Assembly (NCBI GenBank): GCA_001564035.1
Contig: LKMX01000021.1
Location: 1 to 10,083 of the forward strand
DNA from: Nanohaloarchaea archaeon PL-Br10_U2g27
GTDB lineage: Archaea > Nanohalarchaeota > Nanosalinia > Nanosalinales > Nanosalinaceae
Direction of reading: 5' to 3'
Length of the DNA: 10,083 nucleotides
Numbering within the stretch: position 1 is the stretch's first letter; each line of letters starts with the position of its first letter. The notes below the pieces were generated by a model. That model searched no databases. It was not told the DNA's origin and saw only the letters and a list, made by a program, of their open reading frames with translations. Both the position numbers and the translations under genes were made by a program. This document shows positions 1-6,008 of this stretch, in pieces.

Positions 1-294
1 TGACAGCTCCCGCTCTCACGGCTGCTACTGATTATAGGCTTGGTGAGCCGTTACCTCACCAACGACCTAATCAGCCGCGGCCCCATCCTATGGCGTCGGA
101 ACATTTCGCAGAGAAATGACTTCCACAACTTCTCTGCTATCAGGTATTAGCCTCAGTTTCCCGAAGTTATCCCTGTCCATAGGGTAGGTTGGCCACGTGT
201 TACTCAGCTATCCGCCCCAAGTCAAAGACTCGGTGGACTAGCATGGCTCAATCGGACTCCGATAGCGGTAGTCTCTGGCAGGATCAACCAGAAT
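1..294 (-). rRNA. 16S ribosomal RNA, 5' part (continues off the left edge)
   Basis: Read on the minus strand, the segment starting near 294 begins ATTCTGGTTGATCCTGCCAG, the archaeal version of the universal 16S 5' end. It is followed by other recognisable 5'-domain landmarks: GAGCCATGCTAGTC, the AGTAACACGTGG segment, the AACTTCGGGAAACTGAGGCT helix and the TTGGTGAGGTAACGGCTCACC helix near the left edge. Only about the first 294 nucleotides are present. The 5' boundary is set by homology to the conserved start and may be off by a few bases. AGGCCT, abundant elsewhere in the window, is absent here. Confidence 0.97.
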
Positions 295-542
295 TGCTCT
301 CACATAGTGAGAGGGTTGACAGGTAAAAGATCGTCGAAAACGATCTTCCTAGCCTCTACAAAGAGAGGCTCCACACTATTAACTACCGTTTCTTCCTACA
401 TCACACAAAATAAATATGTGCTCATCACACGCCCCTAAAAGGGCTTTACACCTACGGGTTAGGTAGGTATAACAGACAATCTCCTTAAAATCTTATAAAG
501 GGTAAGACTGTCTGCGTTACAAAAAGAAGAAACTGGTTAAAA
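295..542 (-). other. Pre-16S rRNA leader with tandem hairpins
   Basis: This stretch between the 16S 5' end and the rRNA promoter has no ORF. It carries three closely spaced perfect hairpins: 297-313 (7 bp stem, 3-base loop), 327-347 (8 bp stem, 5-base loop) and 351-370 (7 bp stem, 6-base loop). Further out are a weaker one at 450-468 (ACCTAC/GTAGGT) and a longer-range pairing of 473-478 with 509-514. Such structure suits a transcribed pre-rRNA leader. Archaeal 16S precursors are usually excised through a bulge-helix-bulge stem formed with the 3' trailer, which lies outside the window, so the processing site cannot be placed. On the minus strand, the pyrimidine run at 534-522 could also help end transcripts from the upstream dehydrogenase gene. 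Confidence 0.6.
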
Positions 543-551
543 TTTTATATA
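543..551 (-). promoter_or_regulatory. Box A (TATA) of the rRNA promoter
   Basis: On the minus strand this reads TATATAAAA, a strong archaeal TATA element. It predicts a start about 25 bases downstream, near 518, and a leader of roughly 220 nucleotides before mature 16S. A second candidate, TTTATAAG at 499-492, would start near 470. On the plus strand the same bases read TTTATATA at 544-551, but no rightward gene follows. Confidence 0.55.
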
Positions 552-569
552 CTGACGCGAGGGCCTCCT

Positions 570-1781
570 TCACTCTCTGATTTTGTAGGCCTCTACTATT
601 TTTCTTAGGGCGACTGCGTAGGCCTTTTCTCTGTCGGTTTCTGCCTCTTCTTTTTGGAAGTCTTTGTAGGCCTGTGTCATGTTTTGCCTGAGTTTTTCTA
701 GGACTTTTTCTTTAGGCCAGTATTCTCCTGTCCGGTTTTGAACCCATTCGTAGTAGCTGACTGTGACTCCTCCTGAGTTGGCTAGTATGTCTGGAACTAT
801 TTTTACGCCTTTTTCTGCCAGTATTTTGTCTGCTTCAAGGGTTGTAGGGCCGTTAGCTATTTCTACGATGTGGCCTGCTTTGATGTTTTCTGCGTTTTCT
901 TCTGTTATTACTTCTTGTATTGCTCCAGGGATTAGGAAGTCGACTTCTAGTTCTAGGAGTTCTTCATTGGTTATTTTTTCTCCTATTTTACAGACCGATC
1001 CGTTTTCTTCTCTGCATTCTACGAGTTGGCCGTATTTGAATCCTTTTTCGCTGTATGTTGCTCCAGAAGAGTCTGATACCGCGACTATTTTGAGGCCTAT
1101 GCTGTCAAGATATTCTACTGCTGGTGCTGCCGCGTTACCGAATCCCTGGACTGCGACAGTGGTTTCTTCTTTTTCCATGTCTTTTTCTTCGACAATTTTT
1201 TCTACAATGTAAGCGGCTCCGTATCCTGTTGCTTCTGCACGGCCTTTGCTTCCGAATGCTTCTACCGGCTTTCCAGTTATAACCCCTGGCTCCAGCTCTC
1301 TGGAGTCTTCGCTGTATTCGTCCATCATCCACGCCATATGTCTGCTTGTGGTGTTCATGTCGGGCGCAGGAACATCTCTATCCGGGCCTATTACTTCTGC
1401 TATTGCATCAATATATCTTTTTGACAGCCTTTTTTCTTCAGCATCTGAAAGGCTTTCTGGATCTACTTTTACGCCTCCTTTGGCGCCGCCAAACGGGATG
1501 TCAGCGACTGCGCATTTTAAAGTCATCCATGTGCTTAAGGCCTTTACCTCTTCTTCGTTTACGTTTAATGAGAACCTTATTCCGCCTTTGGCTGGGCCTC
1601 TGAGAGTTGAGTGTTGGCTCCTGAATCCTTTGAAAATCTTTGTTTCTCCTGAGTCCATTTCTACAGGGAAGTTTACTTCGATGAATTTTTCTGGTTCTTT
1701 CAAGAGTTCGTAGTATTCTTCTTTGTTAATGGTTTTCAACGCTTCTAGAATATTTTTTTGCGCGTCTTTAAGTTCTGACAT
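570..1781 (-). CDS. gdhA: Glu/Leu/Phe/Val-type dehydrogenase (glutamate dehydrogenase-like)
   Basis: This 403-residue protein is close to the usual 410-420 of archaeal hexameric glutamate dehydrogenases. These enzymes catalyse the reversible oxidative deamination of glutamate to 2-oxoglutarate and ammonia with NAD(P) in the cytoplasm. The N-terminal domain has the substrate-site segment PAKGGIRFS (63-71), TLKCA (87-91) with Lys89, and the catalytic PFGGAKGGV (96-104) with Lys101. Asp141 in VPAPDMNT is the second catalytic residue. The C-terminal Rossmann domain has GFGNAA (213-218), then EIANGPT (307-313) and PDILANSGGVTVSYYEW (330-346). No key residue is missing. The start fits a leaderless mRNA. 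The gene lies just upstream of, and reads toward, the rRNA operon. Five AGGCCT copies lie inside it, in two codon frames. Substrate choice (Glu or a branched-chain amino acid) and cofactor are not settled by sequence alone, so the symbol is tentative. Confidence 0.93.
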   Translation of the reverse strand: MSELKDAQKNILEALKTINKEEYYELLKEPEKFIEVNFPVEMDSGETKIFKGFRSQHSTLRGPAKGGIRFSLNVNEEEVKALSTWMTLKCAVADIPFGGAKGGVKVDPESLSDAEEKRLSKRYIDAIAEVIGPDRDVPAPDMNTTSRHMAWMMDEYSEDSRELEPGVITGKPVEAFGSKGRAEATGYGAAYIVEKIVEEKDMEKEETTVAVQGFGNAAAPAVEYLDSIGLKIVAVSDSSGATYSEKGFKYGQLVECREENGSVCKIGEKITNEELLELEVDFLIPGAIQEVITEENAENIKAGHIVEIANGPTTLEADKILAEKGVKIVPDILANSGGVTVSYYEWVQNRTGEYWPKEKVLEKLRQNMTQAYKDFQKEEAETDREKAYAVALRKIVEAYKIRE

Positions 1782-1802
1782 AGAGTTAGTTGTAAAACCT
1801 AT

Positions 1803-1812
1803 GCATTTAACT
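1803..1812 (-). promoter_or_regulatory. Box A for the dehydrogenase gene, leaderless type
   Basis: The minus strand reads GTTAAATGCA, centred about 26 bases before the ATG at 1781. That spacing puts the transcription start at or next to the start codon. No Shine-Dalgarno sequence lies close to the ATG. The match to box A is moderate. Confidence 0.4.
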
Positions 1813-1835
1813 CCTGTCAGTTAAACGAGTAACAG

Positions 1836-1845
1836 TTTTTAATTA
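1836..1845 (+). promoter_or_regulatory. Box A for the sugar dehydrogenase gene, leaderless type
   Basis: TTTTTAATTA is centred about 27 bases before the ATG at 1867, so transcription should begin at the start codon. There is no Shine-Dalgarno sequence. The box lies in an 85-base divergent region shared with the leftward dehydrogenase gene. Confidence 0.5.
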
Positions 1846-1866
1846 CTGCATGTTTGGAACGTAATC

Positions 1867-3228
1867 ATGGAGTTTTCAGACGTTAATCCTCTTGCATTGG
1901 CGGGAATTGTATTGATGATCGGAGGCTCACTGTTGATGGCAGGAGGCCTTCTAAACATGACCGATGAAAGCGTTGAAGGCCACGAAGTATGGGACTGCAG
2001 TTTTGAAGATGATGATACGTGTGTTAGAACCAATATTACTGAGTATGAGAGCTGTGAGCAGGACGGAGACCACAGTGAAGATTACTGTAGGACTACAAGC
2101 AGCGGCATTGAAGACGTGACTTTGTTCACCGACGAGGGCAACTATGTTACTTCTGACTTGACGGAGGAAGACTATGAATTAGAGGTGTATGAGATCGGGC
2201 ACAACGTGGCCTGGGACGCTGAAATTCTTGATGACGGAAGAGTGATTTACACAGAGATGGAAGGAGACATAGTGATGCATGACGGCGACCAGGAGCTTGA
2301 ACGAGCCGAGCTTGAAGGAACAGAGCGGATCGGAAACTCAGGTCTTCTAGGCCTTACCGTAGACCCTGATTTTGATGATAACAACCATATTTACCTGTTT
2401 TACTATGCCGATGACCGCGAAATAGATGAGGACATCGATGAAGAAGTCGCTGATCCTATTTACAATCAAGTGTCTAGGTTTGAGTTCAGTGACGGCGAGC
2501 TTTCGGACGAAAAAGTTTTGATCGACGATATAGAAGCTAACAGAGCCCATTCCGGAGGAAGGCTTGATATAGGGCCTGACGGCTATCTTTACACGACTAC
2601 AGGGGAAGGAGAGTACGCTAAGACCGATAATCAGGATCTTCATGAAAGAGTTCAGGACCTTGATTTTCTGGGTGGAAAGGTTTTGAGAACTGATTTAGAA
2701 GGCGAGCCTGCCGAGGACAATCCTTTTGACGACAGCCCAGTATATGCTTATGGCTTGAGAAATCCTCAGGGCATTGACTTCCATCCTGAGACTGGTGAGG
2801 CCTTTGTATCGATGCATGGGCCTTGGAGACATGATGAAGTTAATGTCATAGAGTCGGGTGAGAATTATGGTTGGCCTGGAGAGAAGTGTGGGAAAGATTA
2901 TCAAGACGTTGACGTAGAAGATACTGTCGATCCTCTCCACTGTTTTGATGAATGGACTTTAGCGCCTTCAGGAACTACTTTTGTCGACGACCCTGATCAC
3001 GAATGGTACAACAGCTACTTTGTCACAGGCCTTAGAGGAAGCATAGTTTACAGGATAATGACTGATGATTCGGGAGAAAAAACCGGCAGCGAAGTATTTT
3101 ATCTAAAAGATGAGCTGGATTACAGCGAGGTCAACAACAGGTTGAGAAACATTGAGTTCCACGACGGCTCACTATACTTATTCGGCGACGGTCATGGCGC
3201 AGCCAAGATAACACCTGAAGAAAACTGA
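1867..3228 (+). CDS. Membrane-anchored PQQ-type sugar dehydrogenase (GSDH/Asd-like beta-propeller)
   Basis: This 453-residue protein belongs to the glucose/sorbosone dehydrogenase family, whose members oxidise aldoses with pyrroloquinoline quinone in a six-bladed propeller. One hydrophobic segment (about 8-30) acts as an N-terminal anchor. The propeller spans about 105-450. Family signatures are GLLGLTVDPDF (159-169), the segment HSGGRLDIGPDGYLY (228-242) whose His228 matches the catalytic base of soluble glucose dehydrogenases, YGLRNPQGIDF (295-305) with Arg298, and GENYGWP (331-337). LAPSGTTF (365-372) follows. Between anchor and propeller lies an acidic linker with four cysteines (44, 52, 63, 74); Cys341 and Cys359 form another possible pair. 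The protein is very rich in Asp and Glu, as expected for a halophile. Real substrate and PQQ dependence are unproven: many homologues have no known substrate, and no PQQ synthesis genes are seen here. Confidence 0.85.
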   Translation: MEFSDVNPLALAGIVLMIGGSLLMAGGLLNMTDESVEGHEVWDCSFEDDDTCVRTNITEYESCEQDGDHSEDYCRTTSSGIEDVTLFTDEGNYVTSDLTEEDYELEVYEIGHNVAWDAEILDDGRVIYTEMEGDIVMHDGDQELERAELEGTERIGNSGLLGLTVDPDFDDNNHIYLFYYADDREIDEDIDEEVADPIYNQVSRFEFSDGELSDEKVLIDDIEANRAHSGGRLDIGPDGYLYTTTGEGEYAKTDNQDLHERVQDLDFLGGKVLRTDLEGEPAEDNPFDDSPVYAYGLRNPQGIDFHPETGEAFVSMHGPWRHDEVNVIESGENYGWPGEKCGKDYQDVDVEDTVDPLHCFDEWTLAPSGTTFVDDPDHEWYNSYFVTGLRGSIVYRIMTDDSGEKTGSEVFYLKDELDYSEVNNRLRNIEFHDGSLYLFGDGHGAAKITPEEN

Positions 3229-3244
3229 TAAAATACTGTTTAAG

Positions 3245-3319
3245 GGCGAGGGGCGGGATTCGAACCCGCGTCTCGGCCGCCACAGGGCCGAAGTATAGAC
3301 CAGCTAACCTACCCTCACC
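3245..3319 (-). tRNA. tRNA-His (anticodon GTG)
   Basis: The minus strand folds as a complete cloverleaf. Acceptor GTGAGGG pairs with GCGAGGG (plus-strand 3246-3252), allowing one G-T pair. The anticodon stem CGGCC/GGCCG holds the loop CTGTGGC, giving anticodon GTG. The T arm is GCGGG-TTCGAAT-CCCGC. Two histidine identity marks confirm it: the discriminator is C73 (position 3245) and the base before the acceptor is an encoded G-1 (position 3319). CCA is not encoded. No intron is visible. The 3' end faces the stop of the rightward sugar dehydrogenase gene, only 16 bases away. Confidence 0.97.
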
Positions 3320-3343
3320 ATCTAAGTTGTAAAGCGGAAAAGA

Positions 3344-3352
3344 ATTCTTTTA
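3344..3352 (-). promoter_or_regulatory. Box A for tRNA-His, overlapping the PHP gene stop codon
   Basis: The minus strand reads TTAAAAGAA, centred about 28 bases before tRNA position -1. Its first three bases are the TAA stop codon (3350-3352) of the upstream phosphoesterase gene. The tRNA promoter therefore reaches into that gene's end, although read-through from the gene could also supply the tRNA. Confidence 0.4.
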
Positions 3353-4126
3353 ACTGGTACCCAGGCCTCGATTTTTCAGTTCGCGCAGAGGCCTGTTGTA
3401 TCTGTAAAGTTCTTCGTTAATTTTTTCTAGGAACTTGCTACTGTAGTATGCTATTTTACGGATTGAGGCCTTGAAATAGTGATAGGCTGCTCTGTATATT
3501 GGTGCTCTGACACCATTCATTGTTGTTTCGCCTTCTCTAATGGCTTCTACAACATCTTGGGATGTTATTTGTTCTTTTTCTTTGTTTATTTCTATTTCAG
3601 TGTATGCTCTGCCTATCATTCCCAGGCTGTGGGCGTCGCTTCCGGCTACTTTTGGATAGTCATGGTTTTCCGCAAATTTTTTAGCGCGACGGTTCTGAAA
3701 GCCTGTGAAAAGCCACGCATTGAAGGCCTCAACAGCGTCGATGTCGTTTATCTTTCTTTTTGAGACTCCGTGCCGGGTTTTTTGGAACGGGTGCGGGACA
3801 ACTGCTGCTCCGCCCATCTCTCTTATTTCTTTTACAGTTTCCATGAACGGCTTTTGTTCTTCAGGCCTTTCTCGGACCCCTATTGCAAGAAGATGTCCGT
3901 CAGCTGTGGATACTTCAACTCCGGGTATCACTAACGTATTTTTGTTTTCTGCTAATTCTTCTGCTTCCAAGGACTGCTCTATTTCATCGTGGTCCGTTAC
4001 TGCAAAACCATCTAATTCAATGTCTTCGTCTTCGATGTGATCCAGCATTAGCTCTACAGGCTCTTTACCATCGTAACTGCCTTCTGAATGAGTATGGAAA
4101 TCAATTTTCAGGGTGGCGCTCATCAT
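3350..4126 (-). CDS. PHP-domain metal-dependent phosphoesterase
   Basis: This 258-residue protein is a complete PHP phosphoesterase. The metal-binding motifs appear in order: DFHTHSEGSYDG (9-20) with His11 and His13, TDHDE (44-48), PGVEVS (68-73) with Glu71, GHLLAIG (77-83) with His78, PHPF (111-114) and GSDAHS (162-167). This layout matches stand-alone PHP proteins of the TrpH/YciV type. Members of that group act as 5'-3' exonucleases on short RNA or as 3',5'-nucleotide phosphatases, so RNA or nucleotide turnover is likely but not shown. The last 45 residues form a basic, aromatic tail beyond the core. The start could be the ATG at 4126 or the next one at 4123; the box A spacing favours either. 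It is cytoplasmic, with no signal peptide, and divergent from the VKOR gene. Confidence 0.88.
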   Translation of the reverse strand: MMSATLKIDFHTHSEGSYDGKEPVELMLDHIEDEDIELDGFAVTDHDEIEQSLEAEELAENKNTLVIPGVEVSTADGHLLAIGVRERPEEQKPFMETVKEIREMGGAAVVPHPFQKTRHGVSKRKINDIDAVEAFNAWLFTGFQNRRAKKFAENHDYPKVAGSDAHSLGMIGRAYTEIEINKEKEQITSQDVVEAIREGETTMNGVRAPIYRAAYHYFKASIRKIAYYSSKFLEKINEELYRYNRPLRELKNRGLGTS

Positions 4127-4146
4127 TACGTTCTAAGAGTCCAATC

Positions 4147-4154
4147 CCTTAAAA
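4147..4154 (-). promoter_or_regulatory. Box A for the PHP gene, leaderless type
   Basis: The minus strand reads TTTTAAGG, centred about 25 bases before the ATG at 4126. An AGGCCT copy (4159-4164) sits directly upstream, between this box and the opposing VKOR promoter. Confidence 0.45.
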
Positions 4155-4180
4155 CAAGAGGCCTCAGACCCAGAATAAAT

Positions 4181-4190
4181 TTTATTTAAA
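4181..4190 (+). promoter_or_regulatory. Box A for the VKOR-SDR operon, leaderless type
   Basis: TTTATTTAAA, a close match to the archaeal consensus, is centred about 27 bases before the ATG at 4213. The start codon lacks a Shine-Dalgarno sequence, which fits a leaderless first gene. Confidence 0.6.
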
Positions 4191-4212
4191 TGATAGAACA
4201 GTATGAAGTATT

Positions 4213-5253
4213 ATGGACATCTTTACCGCGTTATCACAACCTATTTTCCAAGCCCTAATAATTTTGACCGGTATTGCAGGCCTAGGAGTATCAACTTACC
4301 TGCATTACCAGAAGAAAACCAGTGTAGAAGGAATGGCTTGCCCTATGGACGGGAGCTGCGAGGACGTAATCACAAGCAAGTACTCGAAGTTTCTAGGGTT
4401 TGATGTAGAAGTGCTAGGCCTACTCTACTACTCGGTTGTTATCGCCAGCTACTCAATCTACCTTATGACAGCGCAGACACTACCTTCATGGTTTGTATTG
4501 GGCGTAATTGCTTCAAGCGCGCTTGCAGTAATGTTTTCAGCATACCTGACATTTATACAAGGATTTACCTTGAAGATGTGGTGCACATGGTGCCTAGTAT
4601 CAGCAGCACTTTGCGGAATAATAATGGTTCTTGCCGTTCCTGCTTCGGCAGTAGGACTAGGAGCCTTGATGGCAGAAAACGCCCTTATAATTGGTGTCGC
4701 AGGAGTGATACTTGCAGCTATAGGTCTAGGAACATCGCTGTCTTACGATTTCCTGTTCTTGAATTTCCTGAGAGACTTTAAGATGTCCGGTAGCCAAGCA
4801 GAAGTATTAGACACGCTAAATAACTTGACATGGGCCGCCTTAGGAGGTGTGCTCTTGACAAGCCTAGGCCTATACTTGGCAGGTCATTTCAGCCCGGCTG
4901 AAAGCACGACTTTGTTGACGGTTCTCGGAGTAATTATTGTTAACGGCGCAATCTACAACCTGAAAGTTTCACAGGAAATTATCGGAATCAAGTTTTCCAG
5001 AAACAGTGAAAAACCTAAAAGCCGTCAGGACAGAGCCTACAGACGTGCAGCGTTCATGATGGCAAGCATCTCTATCGTATCGTGGGCCGCATTATTCATC
5101 CTGAAGACAGTAGAGATTATAGCACCGACATCATACTTCCTAACCGCTTACGCAGGCCTTATAGGTATCGCAGGCGTTTCAGGACTGGTGTTGGAAAAAG
5201 TCTATGATCTAAGGGCTAAAGACAGCCTCCCAGAATGGAGTCCCCTTCACTAA
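4213..5253 (+). CDS. VKOR-family disulfide-forming membrane protein with a long C-terminal membrane extension
   Basis: Residues 1-142 match the vitamin K epoxide reductase family, membrane enzymes that reoxidise thioredoxin-like partners and pass electrons to quinone, driving disulfide formation outside the cell. Helix 1 covers about 10-31. The external loop has the cysteine pair CPMDGSC (43 and 49) followed by the family stretch SKYSKFLGFDVEVLGL (55-70). The active-site motif CTWC (124-127) opens the last helix of the core. VKOR cores are usually about 150 residues. Here another 200 follow, with about five more hydrophobic segments (roughly 145-180, 205-223, 232-250, 281-298, 305-327) and a basic loop at 260-278. 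No thioredoxin domain is fused, so the partner must be encoded elsewhere. I do not recognise the extension. The gene is first in a pair with the downstream dehydrogenase, linked by TAATG. Confidence 0.9.
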   Translation: MDIFTALSQPIFQALIILTGIAGLGVSTYLHYQKKTSVEGMACPMDGSCEDVITSKYSKFLGFDVEVLGLLYYSVVIASYSIYLMTAQTLPSWFVLGVIASSALAVMFSAYLTFIQGFTLKMWCTWCLVSAALCGIIMVLAVPASAVGLGALMAENALIIGVAGVILAAIGLGTSLSYDFLFLNFLRDFKMSGSQAEVLDTLNNLTWAALGGVLLTSLGLYLAGHFSPAESTTLLTVLGVIIVNGAIYNLKVSQEIIGIKFSRNSEKPKSRQDRAYRRAAFMMASISIVSWAALFILKTVEIIAPTSYFLTAYAGLIGIAGVSGLVLEKVYDLRAKDSLPEWSPLH

Positions 5254-6008
5254 TGAAAATATTAGTGACGGGCGGAGCCAAAGGGATAGGAAAAGAAGCA
5301 GTAAAAAACTTGCGCCACAGGCACAAAGTGACAGTAGTAGACAACGACAGAGCAGCACTAGAGCGATTGGACGGAGTGGAAAAACATTTTTTAGACGTAA
5401 CGGACCGTGAAAAAGTTTTTGAAACGCTAGAAGGCCTTGAAACCGACGTAGTAGTTAACTGTGCAGGCGTGCAGAAACAGGGTGCGGTAGAAGACATGGC
5501 GATAGAAGAGTTTGAGGAACATATCTACCACAACTATATAGGAACTATCAACGTTATACAGGCCTGTCTACCTATTTTGAGGCAGAGAGAAGGCAAGATA
5601 ATAAATGTCTCTTCCGTAGCTGGAAGGTTAGGCCTGCCTCTGCTAAGCGGTTACTGTGCTTCAAAATATGCTGTGGAAGGATTTACTGATTCCCTCAGGA
5701 GAGAGCTACGAGATGTGGATGTAGTGCTTGTAGAGCCCGGTAGAGTAAAAACTGGTTTTAATGAGAAAGGGAGAAACAATATCAGAAAGTATGAAGACTC
5801 TAATTACCGGGAGTTGTACGAGAGAAAGCTTAGTGAAGACGTGAGAGGGATGGCTCCAGAGAAAGCAGGAAAAATACTTGCAAACATAATATTATACGGC
5901 GAAAGGCCTCGCTACACGATCACTTCTGAAGCATACCTCATAACTAAAATGAAAAAAGTTCTACCTAACAGAGTTATAGACTTTCTTTTCAGAAACTACA
6001 GGTATTAG
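5253..6008 (+). CDS. Short-chain dehydrogenase/reductase (SDR family)
   Basis: The ATG at 5253 was chosen. It overlaps the VKOR stop as TAATG, and the protein then opens MKILVTGGAKGIG, where classical SDRs begin. An in-frame ATG at 5235 would add six residues. The 251-residue length is typical. Seen in order are the NAD(P)-binding TGGAKGIG (6-13), LDVTD (47-51), NCAG (69-72) in place of the usual NNAG, Asn94, and the catalytic set Ser121, Tyr134, Lys138 (YCASK). EPGRVKTGF (161-169) completes the core. Asp30 at the end of the second strand suggests NAD, a weak inference. It is a cytoplasmic oxidoreductase of unknown substrate. Translation is probably coupled to VKOR, but a shared role is not evident. 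Its stop overlaps that of the opposing protease gene by 4 bases. Confidence 0.9.
   Translation: MKILVTGGAKGIGKEAVKNLRHRHKVTVVDNDRAALERLDGVEKHFLDVTDREKVFETLEGLETDVVVNCAGVQKQGAVEDMAIEEFEEHIYHNYIGTINVIQACLPILRQREGKIINVSSVAGRLGLPLLSGYCASKYAVEGFTDSLRRELRDVDVVLVEPGRVKTGFNEKGRNNIRKYEDSNYRELYERKLSEDVRGMAPEKAGKILANIILYGERPRYTITSEAYLITKMKKVLPNRVIDFLFRNYRY

Noticed and set aside
399..430. Repeated CATCACAC in the rRNA leader and GTGATGA on the minus strand as a C/D box RNA
   Set aside because: The repeat has two copies only, and no CTGA box lies at a suitable distance after the C-box-like sequence.
763..1713. Long plus-strand open frames opposite the dehydrogenase gene
   Set aside because: They are antisense shadows. 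The minus-strand frame encodes a full Glu dehydrogenase with all motifs, and the plus frames give serine- and proline-rich products with no family features.
5235..5252. Upstream ATG start for the SDR gene
   Set aside because: It would add six residues before the nucleotide-binding strand, and the ATG at 5253 has the TAATG coupling and the classical SDR start.
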